Assembly (NCBI GenBank): GCA_029449235.1
Contig: JANATG010000003.1
Location: 2,294,001 to 2,358,000 of the forward strand
DNA from: Linnemannia schmuckeri
Taxonomy: Eukaryota > Mortierellomycota > Mortierellomycetes > Mortierellales > Mortierellaceae
Direction: 5' to 3'
Length of the DNA stretch: 64,000 nucleotides
Part shown: piece by piece, positions 12,015-23,219 of the stretch
Layout of the letters: every line of letters begins with the position of its first letter
Numbering within the stretch: position 1 is the first letter of the stretch
Position numbers and translations under genes: made by a program
Notes under the pieces: model-generated
Databases searched by the model: none
Told to the model about the DNA's origin: nothing
Seen by the model: only the letters and a program-made list of their open reading frames with translations

Positions 12015-12209
12015 AATGAGGAGTCGTTGTGCGCATGTGCCTTTTCAGTTGGTTGGTGATCCTCTTGTGGACGTGTATATACTCTTTTCTTACTCGTAAT
12101 ACATGATGGTTTTAATAGTTCAACAGTTTCTTTTTGTCAACGAATGATATCAAAAAAGTGAAAAACAGAGTGAGGAGAATAGTAGGAATGGTATAGGAGG
12201 ATGAAAATG

Positions 12210-15200
12210 TTAGACAGGGATCTCCCAGATGCCAGATTTCCTGGCTGAGGTGCAGCACTTTGGTACATTATCGACGCATCGAGGGTGGCACTTGTATCCG
12301 CAATCTACACACATACAACCAACATATAAAAAAGAACGTGTATGAGTATTCCTACAAGAAACCAGATTGGCACAATTTCGCGACAAAGTCAAGAGTTACT
12401 TACCATCACACTCAAGATGCTTGGAGGCCCAGCCAGGCAAGACACCCAGCCGCTTGTGACAGACATCACATTTCGGTAACAACAAGGCCGATACGCCCAC
12501 AAGTGAGAACCGATGTGAGATCCCTGTGAGAGTCTTGGGTGCCCGTTTCTTAACCATTGTCACGCCCACCGTCGCCACTCCTTCACTGCCTTCATTAATG
12601 ACACCATTCATTCGCTCAAAGTTGGCGACGGCTCGCTGTTGCTGTTGTTGCTTGCCCTCCTTGAGAGAGGTATGTCTCTTGAGGAGGCCACCTGCTTTTC
12701 CTTTGTGAGGAGGAGGGCTTGAGGATATGTCGTCGTGTTCAAGAGGCGGTGACGCGGGCCCGATCCACTGTCCGAATCCACCGACGCCGCTTGTCCATGT
12801 CTTAGCGCTCATTGCTGCCACCAAGGTGCTCGTAATCGTCCCTCCTCCTGAGTCGGCTCCTTGTGAAGAAGCGATAGCAACGGCCGTGATGGTAGTGGTC
12901 GAATGTTCTGGCGCCGCTGTTGACGTGCTGGGTCCCCAGAAGCTGTCTGACATCCCTCGAATCAACCCAAATCCCCTCCCACCACCACCAACCTTCTCCT
13001 GCTTCTCTGTCTTATCCTGTCGTAGCTGGGAGTGGTCCATGCTGTCTTGGCTCGACTTTTCGTCAGGGGAAACAATAGATGCTGGAGACGAGGCGCCAGA
13101 GACGGCTGAGGATGTTGCAGAAGAGTTGGTGGTTCCTGTCGTGCTTGCAGATCCTTGCCCTGTAGGAGATAGCAGATTTTTGTTATCTGGACTCACGGCC
13201 ACAGTTGCCTCGGGTGGTACTGGACTAACACTACCGCCACCTCTGGTAGACTTGATGGTATTATTTCGGAGCAAGAGGCTGGTTTTGGATGGTGGTGCTG
13301 GAGGGAGGGAGCAGTCGTCCATTTCTCGTTCTTCCACAATTGGTTGCCTTTGCGGCGAGGATGGTGCCGTGGTCATTGTTGCAGCCGATGACTCGTTGGT
13401 ATGGGTGAGGCCAGTGTTCTTAACCTTATTGACCTCCGCGCTATCATCCAGTGAGGATTGCTGTCCGGACGCCTCTGATATCCATGGATTATCTGCAGCC
13501 GGGATGGGTGGTAGCAATCTCGACGTCAGACTATGGTTCCTCTGGAGCCCAACATTATTACCATTACTCGGTTCTGCCTGATGATGCTGCGCCTTTGCCG
13601 CTTGCGTGCGTCGGGGCTCCTTGTCAGTATCAGACTCTCTGGCTGCAAGGAGATCCGGGATCTCGAGAGTATCCAAGGCGAGGACCACGGACTCTGTCAA
13701 GGAATTGGTCGACTGGGTCTCATCGCTGTCACTGCTGAGTTCGTACAGGTGTCGACTCTCTCCTGGCGCTCGACTGTGTCCATACACGGCGCCCATATCA
13801 TCATCCGAGTCATCGCTGTTCTCATAAAAGAGTGAGCTATTGTCTTCGTCATCATCCTCGTTACTGGATCCACTGCTGCTGAAAGTAAAACTCCCTCGCC
13901 GTCCTCCCTCGTCTGAGTCCTCATCCCCATCGTCGTCATCGAGATCAAGTTGGAGACTACTGAGCTCAGAAGGGTTGCGACGGTCCCTGCGGTCATGGCG
14001 GTTACCATTTCCATTGCTATTTACGCTGACCTCCTCACGTTCCTGGTCCCATGCCATTAGAGCAGTGCCGCCCTTGATGGTTGAGATATGAGCCGATTCT
14101 GTCTCATGCCAATCCCGAAGCTCCTGCTGGTTGTACGGCGAATTGATACTGTCCCAGAGCGGCATCCTGAAATGAACATCCTCACTATCGTCCGAAGAAG
14201 AGCTTTTCTTGTGTTGAACGCTGGTCTTCTCACGGCGACGGTAGCGTGCCTCGAGGACCAAGGGGATGGTCGAATCGTCTGTAGGTGACCGTCTCTTGCC
14301 CTTGTAAGTACTCTGAGATCCAACCATGATACTCCCGTCCGGAATCATCCTTGACGAGCCTCCGTTCGACTCATCCGTCATCCTCCATGTATTGGCCTGC
14401 CCCCGAACACTCGACGTCGCCGAGTCAAAGTGCGCATGATGCGGCTGCGGATCGTCATCCTGCGGGTACCCATTCCGCATCCTAGCCTGCTGATAAGCCT
14501 GTTCCTGCGCCCGTTCAGCATCCGCCTCCCTCTTCCGCGCCATATTCCTTGCAGCCCTCGCGACCGACGGCGCAACCACCAACGTTGTCCCCACATGCAC
14601 ATCCACATTCTCAATCGCCGTCAGTCGTTCGACAATTTGCCTCAATACAGGTCGGTTCTGGGGTAAAGGTTGGACACAATTGATTGCCAGTTCACCAAGC
14701 TCGATAGGACATCCTGGTTGGGCTCGGAATAAGATCTCATCAGGTGATACGCCCATGTCGGGGGCGATTCGTTGGAAGTGCTGAGAGTCGACGACGTGAC
14801 GAGCCATCATTTCACAGAGGATAATTCCGAATGAGAAGACATCGACGCTGCAGTCAAAGTCCTCACCCAACAAGATCTCTGGTGCCTATTTCGTCATTTT
14901 GTGAGGATGTAGGTATTAGTTGAGTATCACTGATGGCATGTATGCATGCATGCAGAGGAGGAAATAACTATGAAGAACTACTGTTACCATGTATCCATCT
15001 GTCCCGCAATAGCTAATTCTTGACATCTCGGCCGCATTCTTGGCCTCAACACGACTGAATCCAAAATCGCACACCTATTGCGTTAACAGCGAACAACCAC
15101 AGCGAAGGAGAAAAGAACAAAAATAAAGAACAAAAAAGTCAGTCAACTAACGACAGCCCAAATACTCCTAGCCCCCTTCTGACCGTAATAAATGATGATG

Positions 15201-16326
15201 ACGACTTGCTGCTGTTGTTCCTCAAATACAAGTAACGTGTGTTAATTAGTAAGTGTGTGCGTGTGAGTGTGTCTGTACCTTGATCCGCATGTTCTCAGAG
15301 ATGAGTAAGTTCTCTCCCTTTAGATCCCTAAAGCATTTGTTTTAAGAACAAGAGAGCGACGAGTCATGGGTCAGCCAAAAAAGGGGAGTGTACCTTGCCA
15401 ACGACCCATACTAATCACCACTCAAAGATAACCACTCTTAAAAATAACCCCAATTCCCTTTACCCCTGCAGACAACAGAGGCAAGAGAGAGAGAGGGAGT
15501 CAGAGTCGCGCGCGTGGCCTGGAAGCATTTATCATCATCGATGTCATCCTGTCATTTGAATTTCTATTCTCTTTCTTTCTTCTATTCATTCCCCTTCCCC
15601 TCCGCCTTTTCCTTTGTTTGTTCCTGAAAAGTGATGGCCCGTTGCTGTTGTTGCTGCTGCTGCTGCTGCAGCACATGCAAGGATGATTGCAATTGTTACC
15701 TGTGGATGATGTTCTTGTGGTGGAGGTATGCCAGAGCAAGGGAAATGTCGATCGCAAAACTGATTCTGGTGTCCCATCCAAACTCCTTCCTGTCATCTTG
15801 TATCCACTGTTTTTGTGAGCGAGTATAGAAAGAAAGTCGTTGTTTTGGTCAGTTTAAAAGTGCAAGAAGAATATCAGGCAGCCGAGAAAGCAAGGAAGAA
15901 TAGGAGGGATGTTTACTCGACGCAGATTGCCCATGGGTAGGAACTCGGTGATGATATAGAACCTCTTCCTGCGCTTGCATATCCCCATGAACTAGATATG
16001 TAAGAGAAAAAAACAAAAATGGGTAGTGTGCGTGTCAAATCCCTATATTGTTTAGACATTCACGACCGAGAAAAGTACAACAAAATAGTGAGTGTTTAAT
16101 TGGTGGTTGTCCACCGTAATAATACCTGCACGATGTTAGGATGCCGTGATTGCTTGAGGATATCGACTTCACGCTTGAAGTACTTTTCGTCAAAGGCTCT
16201 CGAGTCGGATCGGACACACTCCTTGATGGCGACTTCTGTCCCGAGGAGGTCACCGTGGAAGACTCGACCAAAGGATCCTGATCCAATGATATCGTATGTC
16301 TTTAGGTCAGTCCACTGAATCCGCAT
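12210..16326 (-). CDS. LIMK/TESK-like TKL protein kinase with a C-terminal C1 zinc domain, 1031 aa
   Basis: Seven exons: 16326-16126, 15991-15917, 15806-15700, 15327-15279, 15074-14988, 14885-12404, 12304-12210 (1032 codons). The kinase domain starts almost at the N-terminus: glycine loop GSGSFGRVFHG, lysine in VAIKE, catalytic HRDLKGENLL, DFGFSR and APEILL. These support an active enzyme of the tyrosine-kinase-like group. A disordered region of about 650 residues follows, rich in Ser, Asp, Glu and Gln. Residues about 964-1017 form a C1 domain: His, CDVC, CDDC, then GYKCHPRC and a last Cys; the loops between metal ligands are slightly longer than in classical C1. C1 domains bind diacylglycerol or act as protein contacts, so membrane or lipid control is possible. 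Kinase plus C-terminal C1 is described for fungal LISK-family kinases; the substrate is unknown. Confidence 0.9.
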
Positions 16327-17533
16327 CCTTGTAATTGTTCTCCTGTTGAGTGTGTAAAGTGGTTTGCTGGTTCCTGTGCCGAGGTGTGTCGAAGGTATGT
16401 TGTTCTGTTGAGTCAAGTGTGAGTGTAGTGTTGAGTTGCGGAATGAGCTGAATTGAATGTATGAATTCGTTAAAAAGTGATTGCAAAGTGTGAGTGAAGG
16501 GAGTAAAAGCAGTAGAGAACAGAGGAAGGTTGGAAAGGAGAACAAAAAAGAAAGAAGGACAAGAAACAACTAGCAACGCCAACGCCAGCGAAGGATAATA
16601 AAGAAATAATAACAGACAGACTGCAAGTACACAAGTAAGGGAGGGGAATGATCAGCCTGACACTCCTGTCCACCTCCTATTTTTCATCTTGTGTCTATGT
16701 CTCTCGTCTCTCTTCCATTTTGTCTGTGCCTGTGCGTGCACCATTCAGAAGAGTAACGATAACTGACGTTTGCTAACGTCGCGACACGGTTGCTATTGTT
16801 GTCGCTGATGGGGATTGGGTACTGATCAAACGCGAAAAAAAAGTCTCAAAGTGGACACGACTCTATGGAGGGGTACATCTAATGACGGATATGATGGAAG
16901 GGCTGGCCAGAGGGTGAGAGAGAGCAGCAGAGGGAACAAGACGCTGGGAGTTGCATCTAACGCCATTATGCTCAGCCATGTGTTGTAATAATAAGGACGG
17001 TGGCCAATGAGTGGCCCTTTGCCACTTTATTCGGCGTCGTTCTTGTTCATTGTCGTGTGCGTGTGGTGTGTGTATACACACTTGTCTGTAGTAAAGTAAG
17101 GTAATAACTTTGGCAACGATGTGTGAACTAGATGAGCCGCAGCCGCAGTTCTCTCTCTCTCTCTGCTTTTGTTGGTGCTCTCCTGCGACTGGCTGGATAA
17201 TTCGAACAGGCATGATTTCCCTCATTTGTTAATTGTCTTGTTGTTCTTCGATCTTCCCGCAGAAATCAGAGAGTTGACTGCGGGCGAACTCTCTTATTTC
17301 GCACACTGTGAAGCCACATACTGCCCAGACTAGCCATATCAAATCACTCCCAGCGAGTGGGTTTGTCAGCTCGTCTGAGAAAGGAATAAAAAGAGGCAGC
17401 ATGTCTTTGTCATTCACTTCTTCACTTTTCTTCACACTCACTCACTCACTCACTCACTCACCCCAACAACAACTAGCTTCCACTCTACACCACCGACACA
17501 ACAGACTTATCACCAAACAAAACACTAACGAAC
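16327..17533. other. Divergent promoter region, kinase / REI1
   Basis: A 1.2-kb gap between two divergent start codons. It contains CT dinucleotides near 17151-17164 and a CTCA microsatellite (17437-17460) shortly before the REI1 ATG. The minus-strand open frames here are Leu/Ser/Phe-rich reads of the kinase leader. No gene is seen. Confidence 0.6.
17437..17460. repeat. CTCA microsatellite upstream of REI1
   Basis: Six tandem CTCA units, about 75 bases before the REI1 start codon, probably in its leader. Confidence 0.85.
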
Positions 17534-19171
17534 ATGTCCACTTACGCCATCAACATCCCTGCCGCCACCATCGGTATGCTTTCTCTTCTCTAATCTTGCT
17601 TGCATCTCCTGATCACCTATGTACTCACTTGACCACCTTGTAAACTGCTACCAGATCGACGACTGACCAAATATCGTTATTTACATACCCTCAATAGGCC
17701 AAGCAACAACATGTCTCGCTTGCGGGATCCGTCTCCCCTCTCTCGAGACCCAGCAGCTCCACCACAAGTCTGACTGGCACACATACAATCTCAAGCGCAA
17801 GATGGTCGGTCTTCCCCCCGTCTCTGCCGAAGTTTTTTCTCAACTTGTTACTGGTACGTTCTTTGTCTCCTACTTCGATTCCATGCTTTGCTTGTTAAAT
17901 ACATAAAAGAATGCTTGGCACTGACCGACCGAAAATGATGTATGATTGATCCAATAGCTTCCCGCGAACAGGCAAACCCAGAGGAGGTCGCACAGCCAGA
18001 ATGCGTGCCATGCAGCAAAAAGTATCTCTCCTTCCAGGCTTACGACAATCACCTCCAGTCCAAGAAGCACAAGCAGATCGCCGCAGCCTACGCCAAAAAG
18101 CAACAAGAACAGGAATGCAACGCAGCTTCCAGACCCACTGAGGATGACACCACCGCTGTTGCTATTGAATCTTCAAAGGAGACCAACAACACCGTAGAAC
18201 AGCGCGAGCCCAGCGAAACCGTCTGTCTGTTCTGCTCCCATGAATCCACAGACGCACCTAGCAACTATGGACATATGCGCACCACCCACGGTTTCTTCCT
18301 CCCTTCGTCTGAACGTCTGATCGACCTCGAGGGCATGCTCGCCTACCTTGCTGACAAATTGGTTGATAATCTCGATTGTCTCTGGTGCACACCCTCAGTC
18401 TTTTCAACTCATTTGAGACCCGATCAGGAATTGAATTCCAGTTTCGCTAACTTGGCCAGTGTTCGGAGACATATGGTCGACAAGGGTCACTGCAAACTTG
18501 CCATGGAACACGGTGCTGAGAGGGAGTACGCCGATTTCTACTTGCCTGAGGATTCCTTTGACTCTGACGATGAGGAGGGACTCGAGAATGCAGAGCAGCA
18601 CAAGGAGTCGTCGCAGGAGGATAGCTCAATGGACGAGGATGAACAGAGACTGAACATGGTTCTCTTGGATGACGAGGGTAACTGGATCCTGGACGACCAG
18701 GCATCCAAGAATTCTGGAATCCGTGTCGACCCCCTCACCAACGAACTCGTCCTCAACAACCGTCGTCTCGCCCACAAGGATGCCGTTCGCCGTCAAAAGG
18801 TCGAATCCCGCACTGTCGTCCTGGCCTCATCTCGCCCCAACCAGCGTCGCCCCTCTACTGAAGAACGACAGGAAACCTCTGAACAGTCTGGAGAGACTGG
18901 CACCAACAGCAGCAGGACAGAAGTCTTGTTGGCTTCAGATGTTCACCATCCCAACATCAAGCTGTCTAATTCGCTTCTCAAGTCCCAGAACCAGCTTTCG
19001 GAATCCAACTTGGCCGTGAGTGTTCAGCAGCGTCATGAAGTCGCTATCAAGAACGCTAAAGCTCAGGACTATGAATCGACCAAGCGTGAGAGGATGGCAA
19101 CCCAGAATGCCATTAAGACCAACTCTTATGGTCGCCGTCGCTTTGCCGCCACCTATGGTATCAACGTGTAA
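17534..19171 (+). CDS. REI1: Cytoplasmic 60S subunit biogenesis zinc-finger factor, REI1/ZNF622 family, 469 aa
   Basis: Three exons: 17534-17573, 17698-17853, 17958-19171 (470 codons). REI1 helps release export and maturation factors such as Arx1 from pre-60S particles in the cytoplasm. C2H2 fingers occur at about residues 19-41 (CLACGIRL...HH..DWH) and 81-103 (CVPCSKKY...HLQSKKH). Further zinc-binding segments are CLFCSHES and LWCTPS...RRHMVDKGHCKL. An acidic stretch follows (DSDDEEGLE, QEDSSMDEDEQ), and the C-terminus NSYGRRRFAATYGINV closely follows the family. The length agrees with human ZNF622 (477) and is longer than yeast Rei1 (393). The first exon carries MSTYAINIPAATI, and both introns fall where the frame requires. 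AATAAA at 19190-19195 is a plausible polyadenylation signal. Confidence 0.93.
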
Positions 19172-19937
19172 TTTTTTTATATCGACTGTAATAAACTCAC
19201 CCAGGCAGAGCGCCTCATTGCACATTCCTATCATTTTTTTTTTTTTTTTTTGTGATATTGCAGTATGCGCAAATGATTTTTTTTTTTGGGGGGGGGGCGG
19301 ACTTAATGAGCAAAAACCAACTACCAGAGCCGCGATAGATAGTGCGGTTAGAATGTCGGAGAAATCCGAGGTGGGAAACTTGATGGTTGGACCACGGGGT
19401 CAGACCTTTTTCAGTCGCAAAGAGTTTGGAAATGTCAAAGACATCCTCCTCCTGATCCTGTCGGCGATCGTCGACTTTGCGTGCCTTCAACTACTTCACT
19501 GTGAGCAAACGCGTAAGTGGTATCAATTCAGATTCATAGCACAACTTGATACCTAGTACTTAAAAGCCGCCCTAGCAGTTGTTGGCGTCTATTTTGAAAT
19601 GCACGCGGGCATGTCTCATTGTAACCAGCGCGGCAATAAGCAGCCGATGTACCAAATGTCGGGCCTTCCAGATAGACGTCATCATTTTCGACCGCTGGTG
19701 GGCACCAGCGATCGGACAAAAAAGGGTTGCGTCCATGGCAGATCGCAGATTAGCGCAAGTTCTGATACAGTTCCTTGAATAAAGAGCTCGATGTTCAGAA
19801 AAATGCAAGCGCACATAACTATCAACAAGGGTTCTTTTCCAGAACCAAAAGCACTTTTTTTATTCTTTTTGACCATACATCGTGTTGGTATCTTGTAATA
19901 CGTGTGTTCCTACATCGTGATGTTTCCTAACCCGCGT
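19172..19937. other. Convergent intergenic region with a possible coding relic
   Basis: A 766-base gap between the 3' ends of REI1 and the aminopeptidase. It holds a T run (about 19234-19251) and a T/G homopolymer junction near 19277-19297. On the + strand at about 19610-19780 a short open frame reads VIIFDRWWAPA and later GQKR, loosely like the end of the helicase C domain of SNF2-type ATPases. This is too weak to call a gene. Confidence 0.4.
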
Positions 19938-22865
19938 TTAGTCGACGGTCAAGCGAGCATCGACCGAGGGAAATTCCTCAAAGAAGCCCTAAAAGTTCGA
20001 TTTAGCACAAATATGCATTCAAGTTAATCAACGCGTCAAGATAATTTGCACAAGATTGGCAATCATGAACGAAAAAATGAAAGGTGAGAATGTACCTCGA
20101 ACAACTGGATGGCGAGGGGGACATCCTCGGTACCGCAGACCTCGCGGCAAGAGTGCATGCTCAACTGGGGGTTACCAACATCTAATCACAAACAGCGTAA
20201 AAAGGACAGTTAATTAAAATTAGACATCTCAAAAAGCATAACAACAAAATGTCTTAGGTAACGCAAACAAAGAAGCCAAAGACGTACCGACAGTGCGGAG
20301 ACCGAGTTTGGCAGAGAGCATGGGGCCAATGGTGGAGCCGCAGGGGCTGTCATTACGAACAACGAACTCCTGAAGCGGGACTTTGTACTTCTTGGCGACT
20401 TCGCGCAGCACAACAGTCGTAGGGGCAGTAGTGGCGTAGCGCTATTTCAGTCCAAAGTTGGAATAAAAATCGCGTTAGCGTTGAGTCTATCAACGATGGA
20501 GGAATGTCGTCCTCAAAGGAGAACAAAGAATATTCCGGAGCGTACCTGGTTGGCGTTGATCTTGACGACGACACCCTTGTGCATGTGAGGGCGGTGGCCA
20601 TCATCATGCTTCTCGGCATAGTTGGGGTGAACAGCGTGGGCCATATCGGCACTGATCAAGTAACTCTTGGGCAAAGCCTCCAAGTAGGCAGTGGGGGTGT
20701 TGCTGGCCTGAGCCTCGCCGTCGTAGGTGGCCAAGCTGAGACGCTCAAAGGTGCTGGGCAACAAGTTCGAGTCGGCACCATGGGCAGTGTTGGATCCAAC
20801 CTCTTCGTTGTCGAAAAGCGAGACAAGACGGATGTTGGGGTCGTTGGCCAATGAGTCGGCGTTCTTCAAACTCCTGATCAAAGCCTAGTTATTTGTCATT
20901 TGAGGTTGTTTTTTGGTCAGCAAATTACTCATATTTTTCTCCGCACACCTGTTCAAATGACGCGTCAATTTCACTAGCAACCCTAAGCTTGACATACCTC
21001 GATGGAGCAGTACGACATCATGAGGTTGTCAAGTCGTCCAGAGAAGATGAACTCATTGTAGGCACCTCCGATAGCCGAGGGCTGAGTGTCATACAAGCAC
21101 AACTCAAAGTCGAGAATCTGGTCAACTATTAGTCCACAGGACAAACGAACGGTGTCAGTGACAAGGCGCTGCACAATTAATTTGTCATTAAAACAACCAC
21201 AGCGAATCTCATCCTTGACATGAAATATTACCCTTGACGTTCAACTCGGCAGCGAGGAGGCTCATAAGGATGGGCTGGTGCTTCTCAGCAAGAGGAATGT
21301 CGCCGTTGATCTCAGTATCGGGTTGAAGGGGTTTGGCAGGCTCTCCAGTCAAGCTATTTATCAGTAAAGAATGCCATCAGAGCGTAAGTATTTGTTCCCT
21401 TCGCTTCAAGTCCAGTATCACGCGCATTTCGAAAAATGGGGCGCACCTCTTGGTGACAGTCGAGAGCATGGGGGTCAAGTGGGTCTCGTTGTTGAACTTG
21501 AAGCCATCGGCGCTAGTGGAGCGGTCCAAGTGGATAGCCAAGGTGGGGATACGGAGAATGGGTCTATTGAAACACGGGAGAAAGTTTATAGGGTCAGAAA
21601 GGCAACTCACAAATGAATCAGTCTAGACACAACAACAGAGTCAGCAGAAAATGCAGAGAAGTGGTTACCTGTCAATGCGGGCGAGACGGTTCTCCAACTT
21701 GCCATCCTCGGTGCGGACAACAACGCGACCAGCAACACTATTCACGTAAAATGCCAATTAAAATACAATCGTGAGTCGATCACTTTGTTGATACTTTTTC
21801 CATTCTCGCATACACAGATTGATTCATCCTGTATTCCTTGCAATTGTATACCTCAAGTCGCGGTCGAACCAAGTGTGCCTAAATATCGCCAAAATACCGA
21901 TTGATGTTAGGTCTTTGCGAGATATTTTTCAATGCCCATTAATCAATCAATTCCCACGACACCAAATTCCCATCTTACCAGAGTCCACCTCCGTAGAGCT
22001 GAACACCGACTTGCAAGTATCCCAATTTCTCCTTCTTGGACACAGGCTTGACCTATTCTCGTTTAATATTAAAAAAAAAAGGACAAAAACCATGTAAGTG
22101 ACTTGTACTTGCTTCAACCCTTGAACCAGTACCCAAAGAATTCAATGCAAACGAAACCCTCAATCAACTCTAGAGAAGTCTCTCGAGCATACCTTCAAGC
22201 AAGGAGAATCAGTATGAGCTCCAACAGCCGAGAACCCATTACCAGGCTTATACTTTCCACCGACCGCAAAAGCAATCACAGCCGAGCGGTTACGGGTAAA
22301 GAAGTACTTTCCGTTACGCTTGAGGAGTCCGTTCCAGTTGTCCTTTTCCTTGATCTCTTGGAAGCCTGCTTTGCGGAGACGGAGGACGGCCTGTTCGGTC
22401 GCGTGGAAAGGCGACTGGGCTTGGTTGACAAAGTCTAGGAAGTCTTGGGCTTCAACGGGGGCGGGGCGGATTTCAGTCTATTCGGTTGGTTTGGATAGAG
22501 GAGGAAGGAAGAAGCGAAGGTAGTATATGAGCGACCGAGTATCAGGAGGATAAAAGATAAGAAAATGAATGCTTGTGCTATTTGAACGTGAGAAGCGTGT
22601 GTGATGTCGAAAGTGGATAAGCAAACAAACGACTCTCATTCAGTCTTTCTTCATTCCTGTTCCTTTTTTTTTCTCCATTATCTTTTTACACCTCGTGTGA
22701 ACGTGAACATGAGCGTGTGTTGTATGTCTCCATGGGCAGGGTTACTGAGCGTGAGTAGGTGAGTAAGTGTGTCCGGGTGATTACATTCCACATAGACCGC
22801 GAGGTGGAGAAAGACCGCCTGGCGATGATCCGCCCACTCAGGAGCAGCCTGTAGACCATTACCAT
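19938..22865 (-). CDS. Aspartyl aminopeptidase, M18 family (DNPEP/Ape4-like), about 484 aa
   Basis: Removes N-terminal Asp or Glu from peptides in the cytosol, using two metal ions in a dodecamer. Exons that fit in phase: 22477-22193, 22052-21979, 21878-21852, 21737-21669, 21563-21447, 21353-21232, 21125-20998, 20884-20546, 20441-20288, 20181-20096, 19988-19938 (484 codons). Family landmarks in order: GAHTDSP (metal His, about residue 89), FDRDLSVAGRV, FDNEEVGS (catalytic Glu), DMAHAVHPN, HKGVVVKIN, NDSPCGSTIGP and MHSCRE. The exon at 22477 starts with TEIRPAPVEAQDFLDFV in phase 0 and has no ATG. The best match for the start is an ATG at 22865-22863 followed directly by GTAATG, which would make exon 1 a single codon and give 484 residues, close to human DNPEP (475). 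A start at 22733 (METYNTRS...) is the alternative. The body of the gene is secure; the start is not. Confidence 0.92.
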
Positions 22866-23219
22866 GGTTGTTTATTTTTTGTTGTTATTGAGGGTTGGGT
22901 GGTAAGGTAAAGGGAAAAGAAAAGGAGGAAAAGAAGAAAAGAGAAGGGAACGGGATAGAAGAACAAAGCACAAAAGAAAAGAAGGTGGAAGAACCACGCA
23001 AGCACCTGCGGGAAAATGATTCCCAAAAGGAGACTCCATCCAACTCACCCACACAAAAAAACATAAGGACCAAAGGACAGGGGTGCTCACAAAAGGTGCG
23101 CTTCACTGACGGCGTGGGAAACACTGCCGTCCATTGGTAGGCTGCAGCCAACATCATCACTTGAGTGAAAATGGACTCTTTTATAAAATGGCGAACAAAA
23201 AAGAAAACGCTAGTAAAGT
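22866..23219. other. Short intergenic region, tandem minus-strand genes
   Basis: A 354-base gap between the aminopeptidase start and the PMT stop. It is purine-rich on the + strand at 22895-22985 (pyrimidine-rich on the sense strand), likely leader or promoter of the aminopeptidase. No gene is seen. Confidence 0.6.

Noticed and set aside
12727..13581. 284-codon + strand frame antisense to the kinase
   Set aside because: It overlaps the low-complexity part of the kinase exon on the other strand, with no recognisable domain.
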